Shown piece after piece: positions 17,444 to 25,960 of a stretch of DNA of 64,000 nt (positions are counted from its first letter, which is position 1; each line of letters starts with the position of its first letter). Source of the stretch: Ignavibacteria bacterium (lineage in GTDB: Bacteria; Bacteroidota; Ignavibacteria; Ignavibacteriales; SURF-24); assembly GCA_025612245.1 (NCBI GenBank), contig JAAXKQ010000004.1, positions 310,001 to 374,000 on the forward strand, given 5' to 3'. The notes beneath the pieces were generated by a model that worked only from the letters and a program-made list of their open reading frames with translations, was not told the DNA's origin and ran no database searches. The position numbers and the translations under genes are program-made.

Positions 17444-19405
17444 ATGCATAATTCTATTGTCAGTTGTTTTTTAACACTATTACTTTATTTTGTTTTTTCC
17501 CCGCAGGCCCTGAATGCCACCGGGATGAAAGAAAGCGGTAAGCCCGATTCTCTTAAGACTTATAAGCTGAATGAAGTGGTCATAACCGCAAACAGGACAG
17601 CTACCCCGATAGTTGAAACCGCAAGTTCCATAACCGTAATCAGTGAAGATGACATTAAAAGGGCGGACAAGGTTTCGCTTCCCGATGTATTAAACAATGT
17701 AGCAGGCCTGAGTGTGGCACGCCAGGGCGGCCCAGGCGGCCTGGCGAGCGTATTTATGAGGGGCTCAAATTCAGAGCAGACGCTTTTCCTCATTGACGGG
17801 GTAGCAGTTAATGATCCCAGTTCGATCAACAACGCTTACGACATGTCGAACTTTCCGCTGGATAACATTGAAAGGGTGGAGGTTTTAAGGGGGCCCCAGA
17901 GCACGCTCTATGGCTCTGAGGCGATGGCGGGAGTAATAAGTATTTTTACAAAAAAAGGAAGCGGCAAGCCAAAGTATTCCTTTTCCCTGGAAGGCGGGTC
18001 GTATGAAACCTATAAGGCAAACGCCTCCTTGAACGGCGGCATTAGTTTTATAGACTACAGCCTTAGCTACTCAAGGTTCGATACAAAAGGCTTTTCAGCA
18101 GCCGATGAAAAGTTTGGCAACACGGAAAAAGACAGGAATCTTAACAATTCCTTCTTCTCACGCGCCGGAATGAAGATAACCGACTACCTGAGCCTGGATT
18201 TCATGTTTAATTATACGAAAGCAAAAACGGGGCTTGACCAGAATGAAAAAAAAGGTGATGACCCGAACTTTACTTATAACCTGGAAGAAAGCATCTTCAG
18301 GGGGGCGGGCAACCTTTTACTGTTTGAAGGAGCGTGGAAACAGATGCTGGCCGCTTCCGTGATGAGGCACATCAGCCATGCAGTGGACCTTTCAGACAGC
18401 CTGAGGCCGAATACGTTTTCAACCGCATTCTTCAACGGAACGAGGATCAAGCTCGACTGGCAGAATGAGGTAAAGCTTTACGGGAAAAACAAGCTTGTCT
18501 TTGGAGCTGAAAGCCAGTTTGAAAAGGCCGCCACGGAATACAATTCGATGTCCATCTGGGGGCCATACTATTCCGCCTTAAACAGTAAAATGACAAACAC
18601 GACGGGTTTATATCTGGAACCCCAGCTAAACGTAAAAGACGCCCTTTTTATGAGCCTCGGCATCAGGTACGACTACCATGAAAAGTTCGGATCGGTTGTA
18701 ACTTACCGCATTGCACCGGCTTACCTTTTCAGGCAGACGGGCACGAAGCTTAAGGCCACATTTGCTACTGGCTTCAAACTGCCTTCACTTTATTACCTCT
18801 ATGATCCGGTCTATGGTAACCCCGACCTGAACCCTGAAAAAAGCAGGGGCTACGAACTTGGAGCCGAACAGTATCTTTTGGGCAATAAGCTTACGGCGGG
18901 CGTTACCTTCTTTAAGAATACTTTCTACGACCTCATGGCATATGACAGCAAGTCGCTTAAGACAATTAACATGGAGAAAGCCGAATCAAAGGGATTCGAG
19001 CTTTCGCTTAGCGCATGGTCAATTTATAATTTTGACCTAAGCTTAAATTATTCCTACACCGACAGCAGAAACAAGAGTCCGGAGAACAAGGAAAAAGATT
19101 TGCTCCTGATAAGAAGGCCCAAGAACAAGTTCAGCTTCAACGCGGGTTATTCCTTGGAAGCTGCCAGTCTGAACCTGGAAATACTGAGTGTAGGTGGACG
19201 AGAGGATCAGGATTTTGAACTCTACCAGAGGGTGTTCCTGAAGAGCTACACGCTTGTCAACCTTGCTGCTTCTTACCAGGTAAGTGCGCAGCTGAAGCTT
19301 TATGGAAGGGTGGACAACGTTTTCGACACAAAATATGAAGAGGTGTTTACCTATGGTACCCCGGGGCTTTCGGCCTATCTGGGGTTGAAGCTGAATTTTG
19401 AATAA
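17444..19405 (+). CDS. btuB: TonB-dependent outer membrane receptor, BtuB-like (cobalamin/corrinoid uptake)
   Basis: A 653-residue outer membrane receptor. A signal peptide (about 1-25) is followed by a TonB box (LNEVVITANR, 42-51), a plug domain with the usual motifs (SLPDVLNNVAGL, MRGSNSEQTLFLIDGV, RVEVLRGPQSTLYGSEA) and a long beta-barrel of alternating aromatic strands ending in a terminal YLGLKLNFE strand. Length and the RGPQSTLYG region match BtuB/FepA-type transporters. Substrate assignment rests on the cobalamin riboswitch directly upstream and the corrinoid adenosyltransferase gene 66 bp downstream. GAAAAGGAG provides a strong ribosome site. TonB and ExbBD are not in the window. Confidence 0.9.
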   Translation: MHNSIVSCFLTLLLYFVFSPQALNATGMKESGKPDSLKTYKLNEVVITANRTATPIVETASSITVISEDDIKRADKVSLPDVLNNVAGLSVARQGGPGGLASVFMRGSNSEQTLFLIDGVAVNDPSSINNAYDMSNFPLDNIERVEVLRGPQSTLYGSEAMAGVISIFTKKGSGKPKYSFSLEGGSYETYKANASLNGGISFIDYSLSYSRFDTKGFSAADEKFGNTEKDRNLNNSFFSRAGMKITDYLSLDFMFNYTKAKTGLDQNEKKGDDPNFTYNLEESIFRGAGNLLLFEGAWKQMLAASVMRHISHAVDLSDSLRPNTFSTAFFNGTRIKLDWQNEVKLYGKNKLVFGAESQFEKAATEYNSMSIWGPYYSALNSKMTNTTGLYLEPQLNVKDALFMSLGIRYDYHEKFGSVVTYRIAPAYLFRQTGTKLKATFATGFKLPSLYYLYDPVYGNPDLNPEKSRGYELGAEQYLLGNKLTAGVTFFKNTFYDLMAYDSKSLKTINMEKAESKGFELSLSAWSIYNFDLSLNYSYTDSRNKSPENKEKDLLLIRRPKNKFSFNAGYSLEAASLNLEILSVGGREDQDFELYQRVFLKSYTLVNLAASYQVSAQLKLYGRVDNVFDTKYEEVFTYGTPGLSAYLGLKLNFE

Positions 19406-19470
19406 AGGTTAATTATTTTCCCGGGGGAGGAAATGCCGGTCTTTTTCAAAAGGATCGGGGCCTCCTTAAG

Positions 19471-20037
19471 ATGACAAAGCAATCAGGGAGTTTATTAAAT
19501 ATGGGCGGACTACAAAGGGGATTAATACAGGTCTATACGGGTAACGGGAAAGGCAAAACAACTGCTGCCCTGGGGCAGGCACTGCGTGCCGCGGGAAGCG
19601 GCATGAAAACTCTGATAATCCAGTTCATGAAGGACTTTCCCTACGGGGAGCTTAAGGCCGTTCAAAGCCTTGCACCCTTAATTAGAATTGAGCAGTACGG
19701 CAATGATACATTTGTCCTTGAGAAAAGGCCCCCGGATAGTAAGGACAAAGAGGCCATAATGAAGGCTCTTGAAAGAAGTGTTGAGGCCCTTGAAAGCGGA
19801 GAATTTGACATAGTGATACTTGACGAAGTCTGTGTCTGTTTCTATTTCGGGCTACTAAAGCCACAGGAGCTCATACCGGTACTTGAAACAAAACCAGGTA
19901 ACGTGGAGCTAATACTTACGGGCAGGTACTGTCCCGAAGAGATACTAAAGAAAGCGGATCTAATTACAGAGATGCGTGAAGTAAGGCATTATTACCAGCA
20001 GCAGGGAATTACCTCAAGGAAAGGGATTGAATGCTGA
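19471..20037 (+). CDS. cobO: Corrinoid adenosyltransferase, CobO/BtuR type
   Basis: Transfers the 5'-deoxyadenosyl group of ATP to cob(I)alamin or cobinamide, producing adenosylcobalamin in the cytoplasm. The P-loop TGNGKGKTTAA (residues 23-33) is the unusual CobA/CobO form, and DIVILDEVCV and the ILTGRYCPEEI region follow. Length (188) fits the family. The start is uncertain: Met11 (19501) has AGGGAG upstream and would give a protein beginning MGGLQRG. It follows the BtuB-like gene by 66 bp on the same strand, so the cobalamin riboswitch probably controls both. Confidence 0.93.
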   Translation: MTKQSGSLLNMGGLQRGLIQVYTGNGKGKTTAALGQALRAAGSGMKTLIIQFMKDFPYGELKAVQSLAPLIRIEQYGNDTFVLEKRPPDSKDKEAIMKALERSVEALESGEFDIVILDEVCVCFYFGLLKPQELIPVLETKPGNVELILTGRYCPEEILKKADLITEMREVRHYYQQQGITSRKGIEC

Positions 20038-20065
20038 AAGTAGGTAAAAAGAAGGGGTGATAAAA

Positions 20066-20094
20066 ATTAAAAAGCAGGTTACCCGGAACCTGCC
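20066..20094 (-). terminator. Terminator between convergent genes
   Basis: A perfect 7-bp stem GCAGGTT (20074-20080) with AACCTGC (20087-20093). On the minus strand it is followed by TTTTTAATTTTTA. It best fits the end of the minus-strand ATP-grasp gene, 27 bp past its stop. Confidence 0.7.
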
Positions 20095-20120
20095 TTCTAA
20101 TTTAATAAACGTAAAAAAAT

Positions 20121-21212
20121 CTACTGCAAAGATAATTCCAGGTCCGACTTCGGGAGCCTTTGCTTTGGAGCTTTTGACCTTCGTGTCCAAGCCATTTCCA
20201 CAATTCTTCTGAGTGTCCGCCTGAATGAATAACCTGCCGCCTTTGAAGAGCGCATGAATCCGGCATCCTCGGTTAAATCGGGATTTGGGTTTATCTCAAG
20301 CACAAAAAGCTCATTATTTCTGGAAAGCCGCATATCCACGCGTGCATAATCGCGTGCTCCCAGCGCCTTAAAGGCCTTAAGGGCCAGATCCTTTGCCTTT
20401 GCCTCTATATCCGAAGGAAGAATTGACGGGCATATGGGTCTTGCCATATGGTAGGCTTCGTGATAAGGGTCCCACTTGGCCTGGTAGCTGACGATGTTAT
20501 TAAGATGCGCAGGCATCAGTGAAAAATCAATTTCACTTATTGGCAGAACTCTCGGGAACCTGTCGCCAATGACAGCTACGTTAAGCTCCCTTCCGTCTAC
20601 GAATTCCTCGATTAGGGCATTTTGCTTAAAATGGTGGAGTATATATTCAATGCGTTCAAAGAGTTTTTCTGGGCTGTTCACGACCGATTCATCCTCAATG
20701 CCGAGGCTTGCATCTTCCATTGAAGGCTTTACGATAAGCGGGTAGTTCAGTCCAATATCAGCCGCTTGCCCGCAAGAGGAGACGACGCGGAATCTGGGCG
20801 TATTTATTCCAAGAGACGAGAGTATGCTCTTTGCAATAACCTTCCTCTGGCAGGTAGCCAAAGCCATTGGGGGCGCACCCGTATAGGGAATATCCATCAT
20901 CTGAAGCAGGCAGGCAAAGTTCATCTCAAGAGTCGGCTTGTCGTTATAGTATTCAACCATATTAAAGACGACGTCGGGACGGTTTTGCCTGTAGTCGGCG
21001 AGGAAAGCATTATAGTCGTCAAAAATATTCAGGCTGTAAGCCTCAAAGCCAGCCTCACAAAGAGCACGAGTAATTGAGTTGTAACCATCAAGCGGGCTGG
21101 AATGCTCGATATCGAAATAAGGTTCAAAATTAATTTCGGCTGCGGGAACGGCCATATTTTCATAATGGGCCAAATCAGCATGAGAAATATTGTATACAAC
21201 GGCTACTTTCAT
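20121..21212 (-). CDS. ATP-grasp ligase of the D-Ala-D-Ala ligase superfamily
   Basis: A 363-residue cytoplasmic ATP-grasp enzyme. An N-terminal pre-ATP-grasp domain (KVAVVYN, PDVVFNMVEYYNDKP) resembles Ddl. The ATP-grasp fold shows LIVKPSMEDASLGI (lysine and glycine-rich loop), a glutamate-led EEFVDGREL, and the metal-binding end ARVDMRL and FVLEINPNPDLT. The family joins a carboxylate, via an acylphosphate, to an amine, so the product is a dipeptide or amide. The overall sequence is not close enough to Ddl to assume cell-wall D-Ala-D-Ala. A longer frame reaches 21269, but ATG 21212 has GGAAG upstream and opens on the first strand. It is divergent from a C39-like peptidase gene, which hints at peptide metabolism. 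Confidence 0.85.
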   Translation of the reverse strand: MKVAVVYNISHADLAHYENMAVPAAEINFEPYFDIEHSSPLDGYNSITRALCEAGFEAYSLNIFDDYNAFLADYRQNRPDVVFNMVEYYNDKPTLEMNFACLLQMMDIPYTGAPPMALATCQRKVIAKSILSSLGINTPRFRVVSSCGQAADIGLNYPLIVKPSMEDASLGIEDESVVNSPEKLFERIEYILHHFKQNALIEEFVDGRELNVAVIGDRFPRVLPISEIDFSLMPAHLNNIVSYQAKWDPYHEAYHMARPICPSILPSDIEAKAKDLALKAFKALGARDYARVDMRLSRNNELFVLEINPNPDLTEDAGFMRSSKAAGYSFRRTLRRIVEMAWTRRSKAPKQRLPKSDLELSLQ

Positions 21213-21538
21213 GTTCTTCCAATATTTTGGAAAAGAATATAAAAAAATACCCAATTCCACGCAAAGCATTTATATAAAAGAATTTGGCATATTTGAAAAA
21301 TAATTTTACCTTTAATTACAATCAGCTTTTCAGCAACAGCCGCGCCAGCCGGTCTGCTAGTTCCGGGGTACAAGTTCCGATAAAATTATTAAAAATTTTG
21401 GTATTTCCCGGTAAAGGATTATTCCATAATTTCTCAGGGTATTTTGGTAACGGTTATGAAATTCCCTTTATCAGAATTCAATAAAGAAATTTCATTTTAA
21501 TGTTCAATTCAAATAATTTTCTCAATTTGATTTAAGAA
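21213..21538. other. Divergent intergenic region between ATP-grasp and C39-like genes
   Basis: AT-rich, with no ORF. A plus-strand candidate promoter is TTGAAA (21293-21298), 18 bp, TACAAT (21317-21322), which would leave a leader of about 210 nt before the peptidase gene. No clear hairpin terminator or known riboswitch was found. It should hold both divergent promoters. Confidence 0.4.
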
Positions 21539-22372
21539 ATGAGTTTTTATCCTCAGCCAAATAAATATTATTGCGGACCATTCGCGCTGAAATATGCCTT
21601 CGTGATGCTTGGAATTTTCAAGAACGAGAATTCCATTGCCAAGTCTGCCGGGAGCACCTGGTGGGCCGGGACGGACGAGATTGGGCTTGCAAGAGCGGCA
21701 AAAAAGTTCCATTGCCACATGAATTACTTCAGGGCCGAAGAGCCCTCAAGCGCACTTGAGCTGCTGGACAGGGAGCTTAAAAAGGGGCTCCCCTGCATCT
21801 TGAGCGTCAATAACTGGGGGCACTGGCTTACGGTACTCGGCTATCAGAAAGAAAGGTACATAATTGTAGACAGCGGCCTGGAACGGGTTATTGCAATACT
21901 TACGCCCAAGCAGCTTTTAAGGAGGTGGAAGTATATTGATGAAGAGGGCTGCCCGAGCTACGACGGGTATTCCTTGCAGCCGCAGTTTAAGGTTTCAACC
22001 AAGGCTCTTTTTACGCTGGAAAAAGCCCGTCACGTGATGTACAAGAAAAATGAAAACCTTGCCAAGAAGTGGGATACGTATTTTAACGACCTGATTAATA
22101 TTTGCCGGCCCAGGACGCCTAACTCTTACAATATCATTTCTGTCAATGAGTTCCTGCGCAGGCACAGGAATACGCTGATAAAAAAAGTCTCCTTCTGGCA
22201 CGGGACGCCAAACTACAAGGAGCTGCAGAAGATCTTGCAGAATTTCCAGTTCGTGGCTGAAGTTTACGACCTGGTGATTTATCACGAGGATGAAAAACGC
22301 GCCCTAATAGATTTTACCTCGCTTCTTATGATGTATGCCTGCGGGAAGTACGGTATGGAAGCAATTTATTAA
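21539..22372 (+). CDS. C39-like papain-fold peptidase domain protein
   Basis: 277 residues without a signal peptide. The N-terminal ~130 residues fit the C39-like papain fold: Cys12 in NKYYCGPFAL, His95 in NNWGHWLTVLGY, and Asp111 in YIIVDSG, a plausible Cys-His-Asp triad. The remaining ~145 residues (WKYIDEEGCP onward) look helical and are not recognised. Stand-alone C39-like proteins can be peptidases, transpeptidases or amidases; ABC-exporter domains are absent. The start is fixed by the nearness of Cys12, but no clear ribosome site precedes it. Its divergent neighbour is an ATP-grasp ligase, a combination reported in peptide-ligation or tagging neighbourhoods, so a paired role is an inference worth testing. 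Confidence 0.75.
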   Translation: MSFYPQPNKYYCGPFALKYAFVMLGIFKNENSIAKSAGSTWWAGTDEIGLARAAKKFHCHMNYFRAEEPSSALELLDRELKKGLPCILSVNNWGHWLTVLGYQKERYIIVDSGLERVIAILTPKQLLRRWKYIDEEGCPSYDGYSLQPQFKVSTKALFTLEKARHVMYKKNENLAKKWDTYFNDLINICRPRTPNSYNIISVNEFLRRHRNTLIKKVSFWHGTPNYKELQKILQNFQFVAEVYDLVIYHEDEKRALIDFTSLLMMYACGKYGMEAIY

Positions 22373-22444
22373 GGGTTTGGTTATATTTCTTTTCCGATTA
22401 TTAAGGACAAAATCCTGGGCAATAAACAACAATTCCGGGGAGGT

Positions 22445-23014
22445 ATGGACAACTCTGTCATTAGAAATCCAAAAGTGCTGGTGCCTTCAAAAACGGCGCT
22501 GCTGATAATAGACATGCAGGAGAGGATTCTTGCGGCAATGAATTCGCCCGAAGAAATTCTTTCCAACACAATAAAGCTGGTTCAGGGTTTCAGGGTGCTC
22601 AGGCTTCCTGTTTACTACACGGAACAGTATCCAAAGGGGCTGGGATCTACCGTAAAAGAGCTTAAGAGCGAGCTTGAAGGCCTAACGGCAATTGAGAAGA
22701 TGAGTTTCAGCTGTTCCGGTGCAGGCGAGCTTTTCGGCACATTAAAGCTCAGTAACATTATGCAGGTAGTTGTCTGCGGCATCGAAAGCCATGTCTGTGT
22801 GCAGCAGACCGTCTTGGACCTTCTTTCGAACGGCTTTCAGGTGGATGTTGCTGCAGACGCCGTTTCCTCAAGGAGAGAGAAAGACTATAAAATTGCGCTA
22901 AAGAGAATGAACAGTAATGGCGCTGAAGTTACGACCACGGAATCCATTCTCTTTGAGCTCTTAAAAGTTTGCGGAACGGAAGAATTCAAGAAAATTTCCC
23001 GGATTGTAAAATAG
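22445..23014 (+). CDS. Isochorismatase-family cysteine hydrolase
   Basis: A 189-residue cytoplasmic hydrolase of the isochorismatase/nicotinamidase superfamily. The catalytic triad can be placed: Asp23 in LLIIDMQER, a lysine in AIEKMSFSC, and the nucleophilic cysteine in CGIESHVCVQQT, with the preceding cis-peptide region. Length and the SHVCVQQTVLDLL motif match the ycaC/hydrolase branch rather than nicotinamidase, which needs metal-binding histidines that I do not see. ATG 22445 follows GGGGAGGT. It lies 72 bp after the C39-like gene on the same strand and could be co-transcribed, though a common role is unproven. Substrate unknown. Confidence 0.9.
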   Translation: MDNSVIRNPKVLVPSKTALLIIDMQERILAAMNSPEEILSNTIKLVQGFRVLRLPVYYTEQYPKGLGSTVKELKSELEGLTAIEKMSFSCSGAGELFGTLKLSNIMQVVVCGIESHVCVQQTVLDLLSNGFQVDVAADAVSSRREKDYKIALKRMNSNGAEVTTTESILFELLKVCGTEEFKKISRIVK

Positions 23015-23060
23015 GAGTACTTTTACCGGTTTATTTCTTTTACTTTTTTTTGCGCTTTTA

Positions 23061-23723
23061 TTATTTCAGTTCTTTTGCCATTTCAGCAGATGAAAGCTTC
23101 AGGAGAACGTCCGGCTTAATCCAGTGCCCTCCCTCAAATGCAATGACCTGGTATTGTATACCGTGAGCCTGCAGCCTCATTTCATCCATGCTGTAGTAAG
23201 CCGGCTTCAGGTATTCGTCGCCGGTTCCATATACGAGTGAGATTTTAGCCTTTCTGTACATCGGGTTTTCGAGGTTAATTTCAGGCGGCAGGTGCCCTCC
23301 CCAGAGAATGAGGTCGTCAATTTCAATTCTCCCGTTATTAAACCAGCGTGAGGCCGTAGCGGTGCCCTGTGAAAACCCCAGCAGGAAGACCTCGGAAGAG
23401 TCTCTGGGGACGTTAGAGAAAATCTCGTTATAAACGGCATTCAGGTAGGCTATGTAGTCGCTAATTTCATTAAGCCGGTCCTCGCTTGTCATCCAGGAAG
23501 CGCCGATTTTTCCGCTTGTTCCGCTCAAGTAGAACCGGGATAAACCTTCGGGAGCAACAATAAGGCGTGTGCCGTCGTTGAGCTTAGAAAAATGCTTCAG
23601 GAAATGAGAAGCCAGCTGACCGTAGCCGTGACATACAAACCAAACCTGGTTAATCTGAGCCGTTACTTCACCTAAGACAAAGTATCTGGCAGTCTTGTTT
23701 ACTCTTATGCTGCATTCCGTCAT
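23061..23723 (-). CDS. Carboxylesterase/phospholipase-like alpha/beta hydrolase
   Basis: A 220-residue serine hydrolase of the abhydrolase_2 (YpfH/acyl-protein thioesterase) group. It shows the oxyanion region WFVCHGYGQLA, the nucleophile Ser118 in GFSQG, Asp169 in YGTGDEYL and His200 in FEGGHWI, which make a complete triad. No signal peptide, so it is cytoplasmic. ATG 23723 is preceded by AGGGTACC. It is convergent with the isochorismatase-family gene, with 46 bp between the stops. The natural substrate cannot be read from sequence. Confidence 0.88.
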   Translation of the reverse strand: MTECSIRVNKTARYFVLGEVTAQINQVWFVCHGYGQLASHFLKHFSKLNDGTRLIVAPEGLSRFYLSGTSGKIGASWMTSEDRLNEISDYIAYLNAVYNEIFSNVPRDSSEVFLLGFSQGTATASRWFNNGRIEIDDLILWGGHLPPEINLENPMYRKAKISLVYGTGDEYLKPAYYSMDEMRLQAHGIQYQVIAFEGGHWIKPDVLLKLSSAEMAKELK

Positions 23724-23846
23724 ATAGGTACCCTGAATAAACGTTTGAAAAATCGTTGTTGAATATAATTTATTAAAGCAGTAAGGTAAAATACGACTAC
23801 AACGTACTATTTAACCCCGAAACATGTCCCAAAAAATCCAAATGAA

Positions 23847-24200
23847 TCAGACGTAGCCCCACTTTTTTTTATTTGCTTCAATTTCCTCCTGTGTCGGATT
23901 TTCCTTTATGGGTTTGGGTGTAGTGGTAAAATCCTGTGAATTGTGGTCCTTAAAGATATTGGCATTGATTTCTATGTCTTCCTTAAAGATTTCGGGGACC
24001 TCAGATTCTTCAAATATTGCTCCCCAGGGGCATTCCGGTTCACAAGCAGAGCAGTTGATGCATTCATCAGGGTGAATAAAGAGCTGCCTGCGGTAGTTGG
24101 AGTCTTCAGACGTAAGACCGTAGATGCAGTCCACCGGGCAGACTTTTACGCAAGCTGTATCCTGACAATCAGCACATAGTCGTGTTATTACCCAGGGCAT
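23847..24200 (-). CDS. Ferredoxin, 7Fe type (3Fe-4S/4Fe-4S)
   Basis: A 117-residue electron carrier. The N-terminal half is a bacterial ferredoxin with the spacing of Azotobacter FdI: Cys9-x2-Cys12-x4-Cys17-x3-Cys21-Pro, then Cys47-x2-Cys50-x2-Cys53-x3-Cys57-Pro, with an additional Cys25. That pattern predicts one [3Fe-4S] cluster (Cys9, Cys17, Cys57 with Cys12 as the variable ligand position) and one [4Fe-4S] cluster. The C-terminal 50 residues (IFEESEVPEIF to KKKWGYV) are the charged tail usual in FdxA-like proteins. AGGAGG lies just before ATG 24200. It is a single gene, and its redox partner is not visible here. Confidence 0.93.
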   Translation of the reverse strand: MPWVITRLCADCQDTACVKVCPVDCIYGLTSEDSNYRRQLFIHPDECINCSACEPECPWGAIFEESEVPEIFKEDIEINANIFKDHNSQDFTTTPKPIKENPTQEEIEANKKKWGYV

Positions 24201-24475
24201 ATACTTCCTCCTATAGACCTGCTGATATTTCTTTTCTTAATTCTATTTATTATTGAATTAAATATCAAGGCTTATATTTGCACTTTGGCCGTGCAAAAAA
24301 GGCATTTATTTGGTTAGTAAACATATTCTACCTTATGGGGCTGTCCCGTAAGGAAGGTTCCATAAAATTTGCTAATTCTGAAGTATAGAACTATCTTGTA
24401 TAGATAAGGATGCGTATTTTTAAGTTTTAAGTAATGCGTATCTTTGCAGTTTCTGTTTGAATCTATGGATAAAAT

Positions 24476-25777
24476 ATGGATAACGTTACGTTAGAATTGA
24501 TAATAATTCTAATATTGATCATTGCCAATGGTCTTTTTGCAATGTCGGAAATTGCCGTGATCTCTTCCAGGAAAACAAGGCTGGAGAACATGGCCAGGAA
24601 GGGGAACCTGAAGTCAAAGACGGCACTTGACCTGGCAAATTCTCCCAGTAAATTCCTCTCGACCGTTCAGGTAGGCGTTACAACGATAAGCGTAATAACA
24701 GGTGCCGTAAGCGGTGCCACGCTGGGTAAAAGAGTTGCCTCGGTATTAAGATCAGTTCCTTTGCTTGCTGAGTATGCAGACGTATTGGGCTATACGCTTG
24801 TTGTTGCCGGAATTACGTATTTTACGCTTGTCATAGGTGAGCTCGTTCCGAAAAGGGTGGGGATGAATAATCCCGAAAAAATTGCACTCAAGGTTTCCGG
24901 CTCAATGAAGGCTCTTGCCAAAATCGGGAGCCCTCTTGTGGCGCTATTAAGCCATTCGACCGACTTTGTCATCAGATTCCTCAAGCTCAGGCCGCCTTCG
25001 GAGCCTAATGTGACGGAAGAGGAAATCAGGATGCTCATCAGTCAGGGCAATAAAGTCGGGGTAATTGAGAAAGCCGAGCAGGACATACTTGAATCCGTCT
25101 TCAGGCTTGGGGATAAAAGGGTTGAAGCCGTGATGACCCCGAGAACCAAAATAGTGTGGCTCGACGTAAATTCCACAAGCGATGAAAACAAGAAAATTAT
25201 ACTGGAATCGCACTTTTCACATTTCCCGGTCTGCGATGAAAACCTGGATAACCTTAAGGGTATTGTAAGCATAAAAGAGCTTTACTATTTTCATGTGCAG
25301 GGCCGGCAGTACGACATTAAGACGCACGTTTCGGAACCACTGTTTATCCCAGAGGGTACAAGGGCGCTGAAGCTTTTGGACCGCTTCAAGGAATCGGGAA
25401 AGTCCGTTGCAATCGTAATAAATGAATATGGCGGCGTGGAAGGTTTAGTTACGATTACCGACCTGGTCGAAGAGGTGCTGGGTGAACTTTCCAGGCAGGA
25501 TCACGCCGAGCCATTTGCAAAAAAAAGGGAAGACGGTTTCTGGCTTGTGGATGGAATGATTCCTGTAGATGAGTTTAAGAGGATATTCAAGCTTGAAAGC
25601 CTGCCGGGAGAGGAAGATGAGGACTTTCAGACACTGGGGGGCTTTATTATGCTTAAAATGGAAAGGATCCCAAAGGAAGGGGAGAAAATGGAGAGCGTGG
25701 GGCTGAGTTTCGAAATCCTAGACATGGACGGCAACAGGATTGATAAAGTTCTTGTCCAAAGCGTCAAAAAGCCCTGA
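24476..25777 (+). CDS. CNNM/CorC (HlyC)-family membrane protein with CBS pair
   Basis: 433 residues. Residues 1-180 form the CNNM (DUF21) transmembrane domain of about four helices (ILILIIANGLFAMSEIAVIS, GVTTISVITGAVSG). Residues 200-335 contain two CBS motifs (MTPRTKIVWLDV, FPVCDENLDNLKGIV, VVINEYGGVEGLVTI). The end (345-430) is the CorC_HlyC domain (VDGMIPVDEFKRIF, TLGGFIMLKMERIP). The family is linked to magnesium/cobalt efflux and was historically named hemolysin C; haemolysis is not implied. A TATATTTG motif at 24273 lies upstream, but with poor -33 spacing. The gene is monocistronic. Confidence 0.92.
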   Translation: MDNVTLELIIILILIIANGLFAMSEIAVISSRKTRLENMARKGNLKSKTALDLANSPSKFLSTVQVGVTTISVITGAVSGATLGKRVASVLRSVPLLAEYADVLGYTLVVAGITYFTLVIGELVPKRVGMNNPEKIALKVSGSMKALAKIGSPLVALLSHSTDFVIRFLKLRPPSEPNVTEEEIRMLISQGNKVGVIEKAEQDILESVFRLGDKRVEAVMTPRTKIVWLDVNSTSDENKKIILESHFSHFPVCDENLDNLKGIVSIKELYYFHVQGRQYDIKTHVSEPLFIPEGTRALKLLDRFKESGKSVAIVINEYGGVEGLVTITDLVEEVLGELSRQDHAEPFAKKREDGFWLVDGMIPVDEFKRIFKLESLPGEEDEDFQTLGGFIMLKMERIPKEGEKMESVGLSFEILDMDGNRIDKVLVQSVKKP

Positions 25778-25926
25778 GATACGTCTAATTCAGCAGTGGC
25801 GTCTGAGTCCTTTATTGTTATATTTTATTTATTCATGCAAACTCTTTTGCCCGAAACTTTGTTATAAATATTGGTGTCAAAACCCGCCGAAATATGATAT
25901 ATTTTGAAACTATTTAATTTTCACGT

Positions 25927-25935
25927 TGTTATAAT
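25927..25935 (+). promoter_or_regulatory. Candidate extended -10 promoter of the Prc protease gene
   Basis: TGTTATAAT (TG at 25927, TATAAT 25930-25935), 25 bp before ATG 25961. The nearest TTGAAA is 20 bp upstream of the -10, too far for a standard -35. Confidence 0.4.
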
Positions 25936-25960
25936 ATCGGAAACTTAATTGGAAGAATTT

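Noticed and set aside
24273-24280. TATATTTG box upstream of the CorC-like gene
   Set aside because: The nearest TTG element is 17 bp away and the gene start is about 200 bp downstream. The evidence is too weak to annotate as a promoter.
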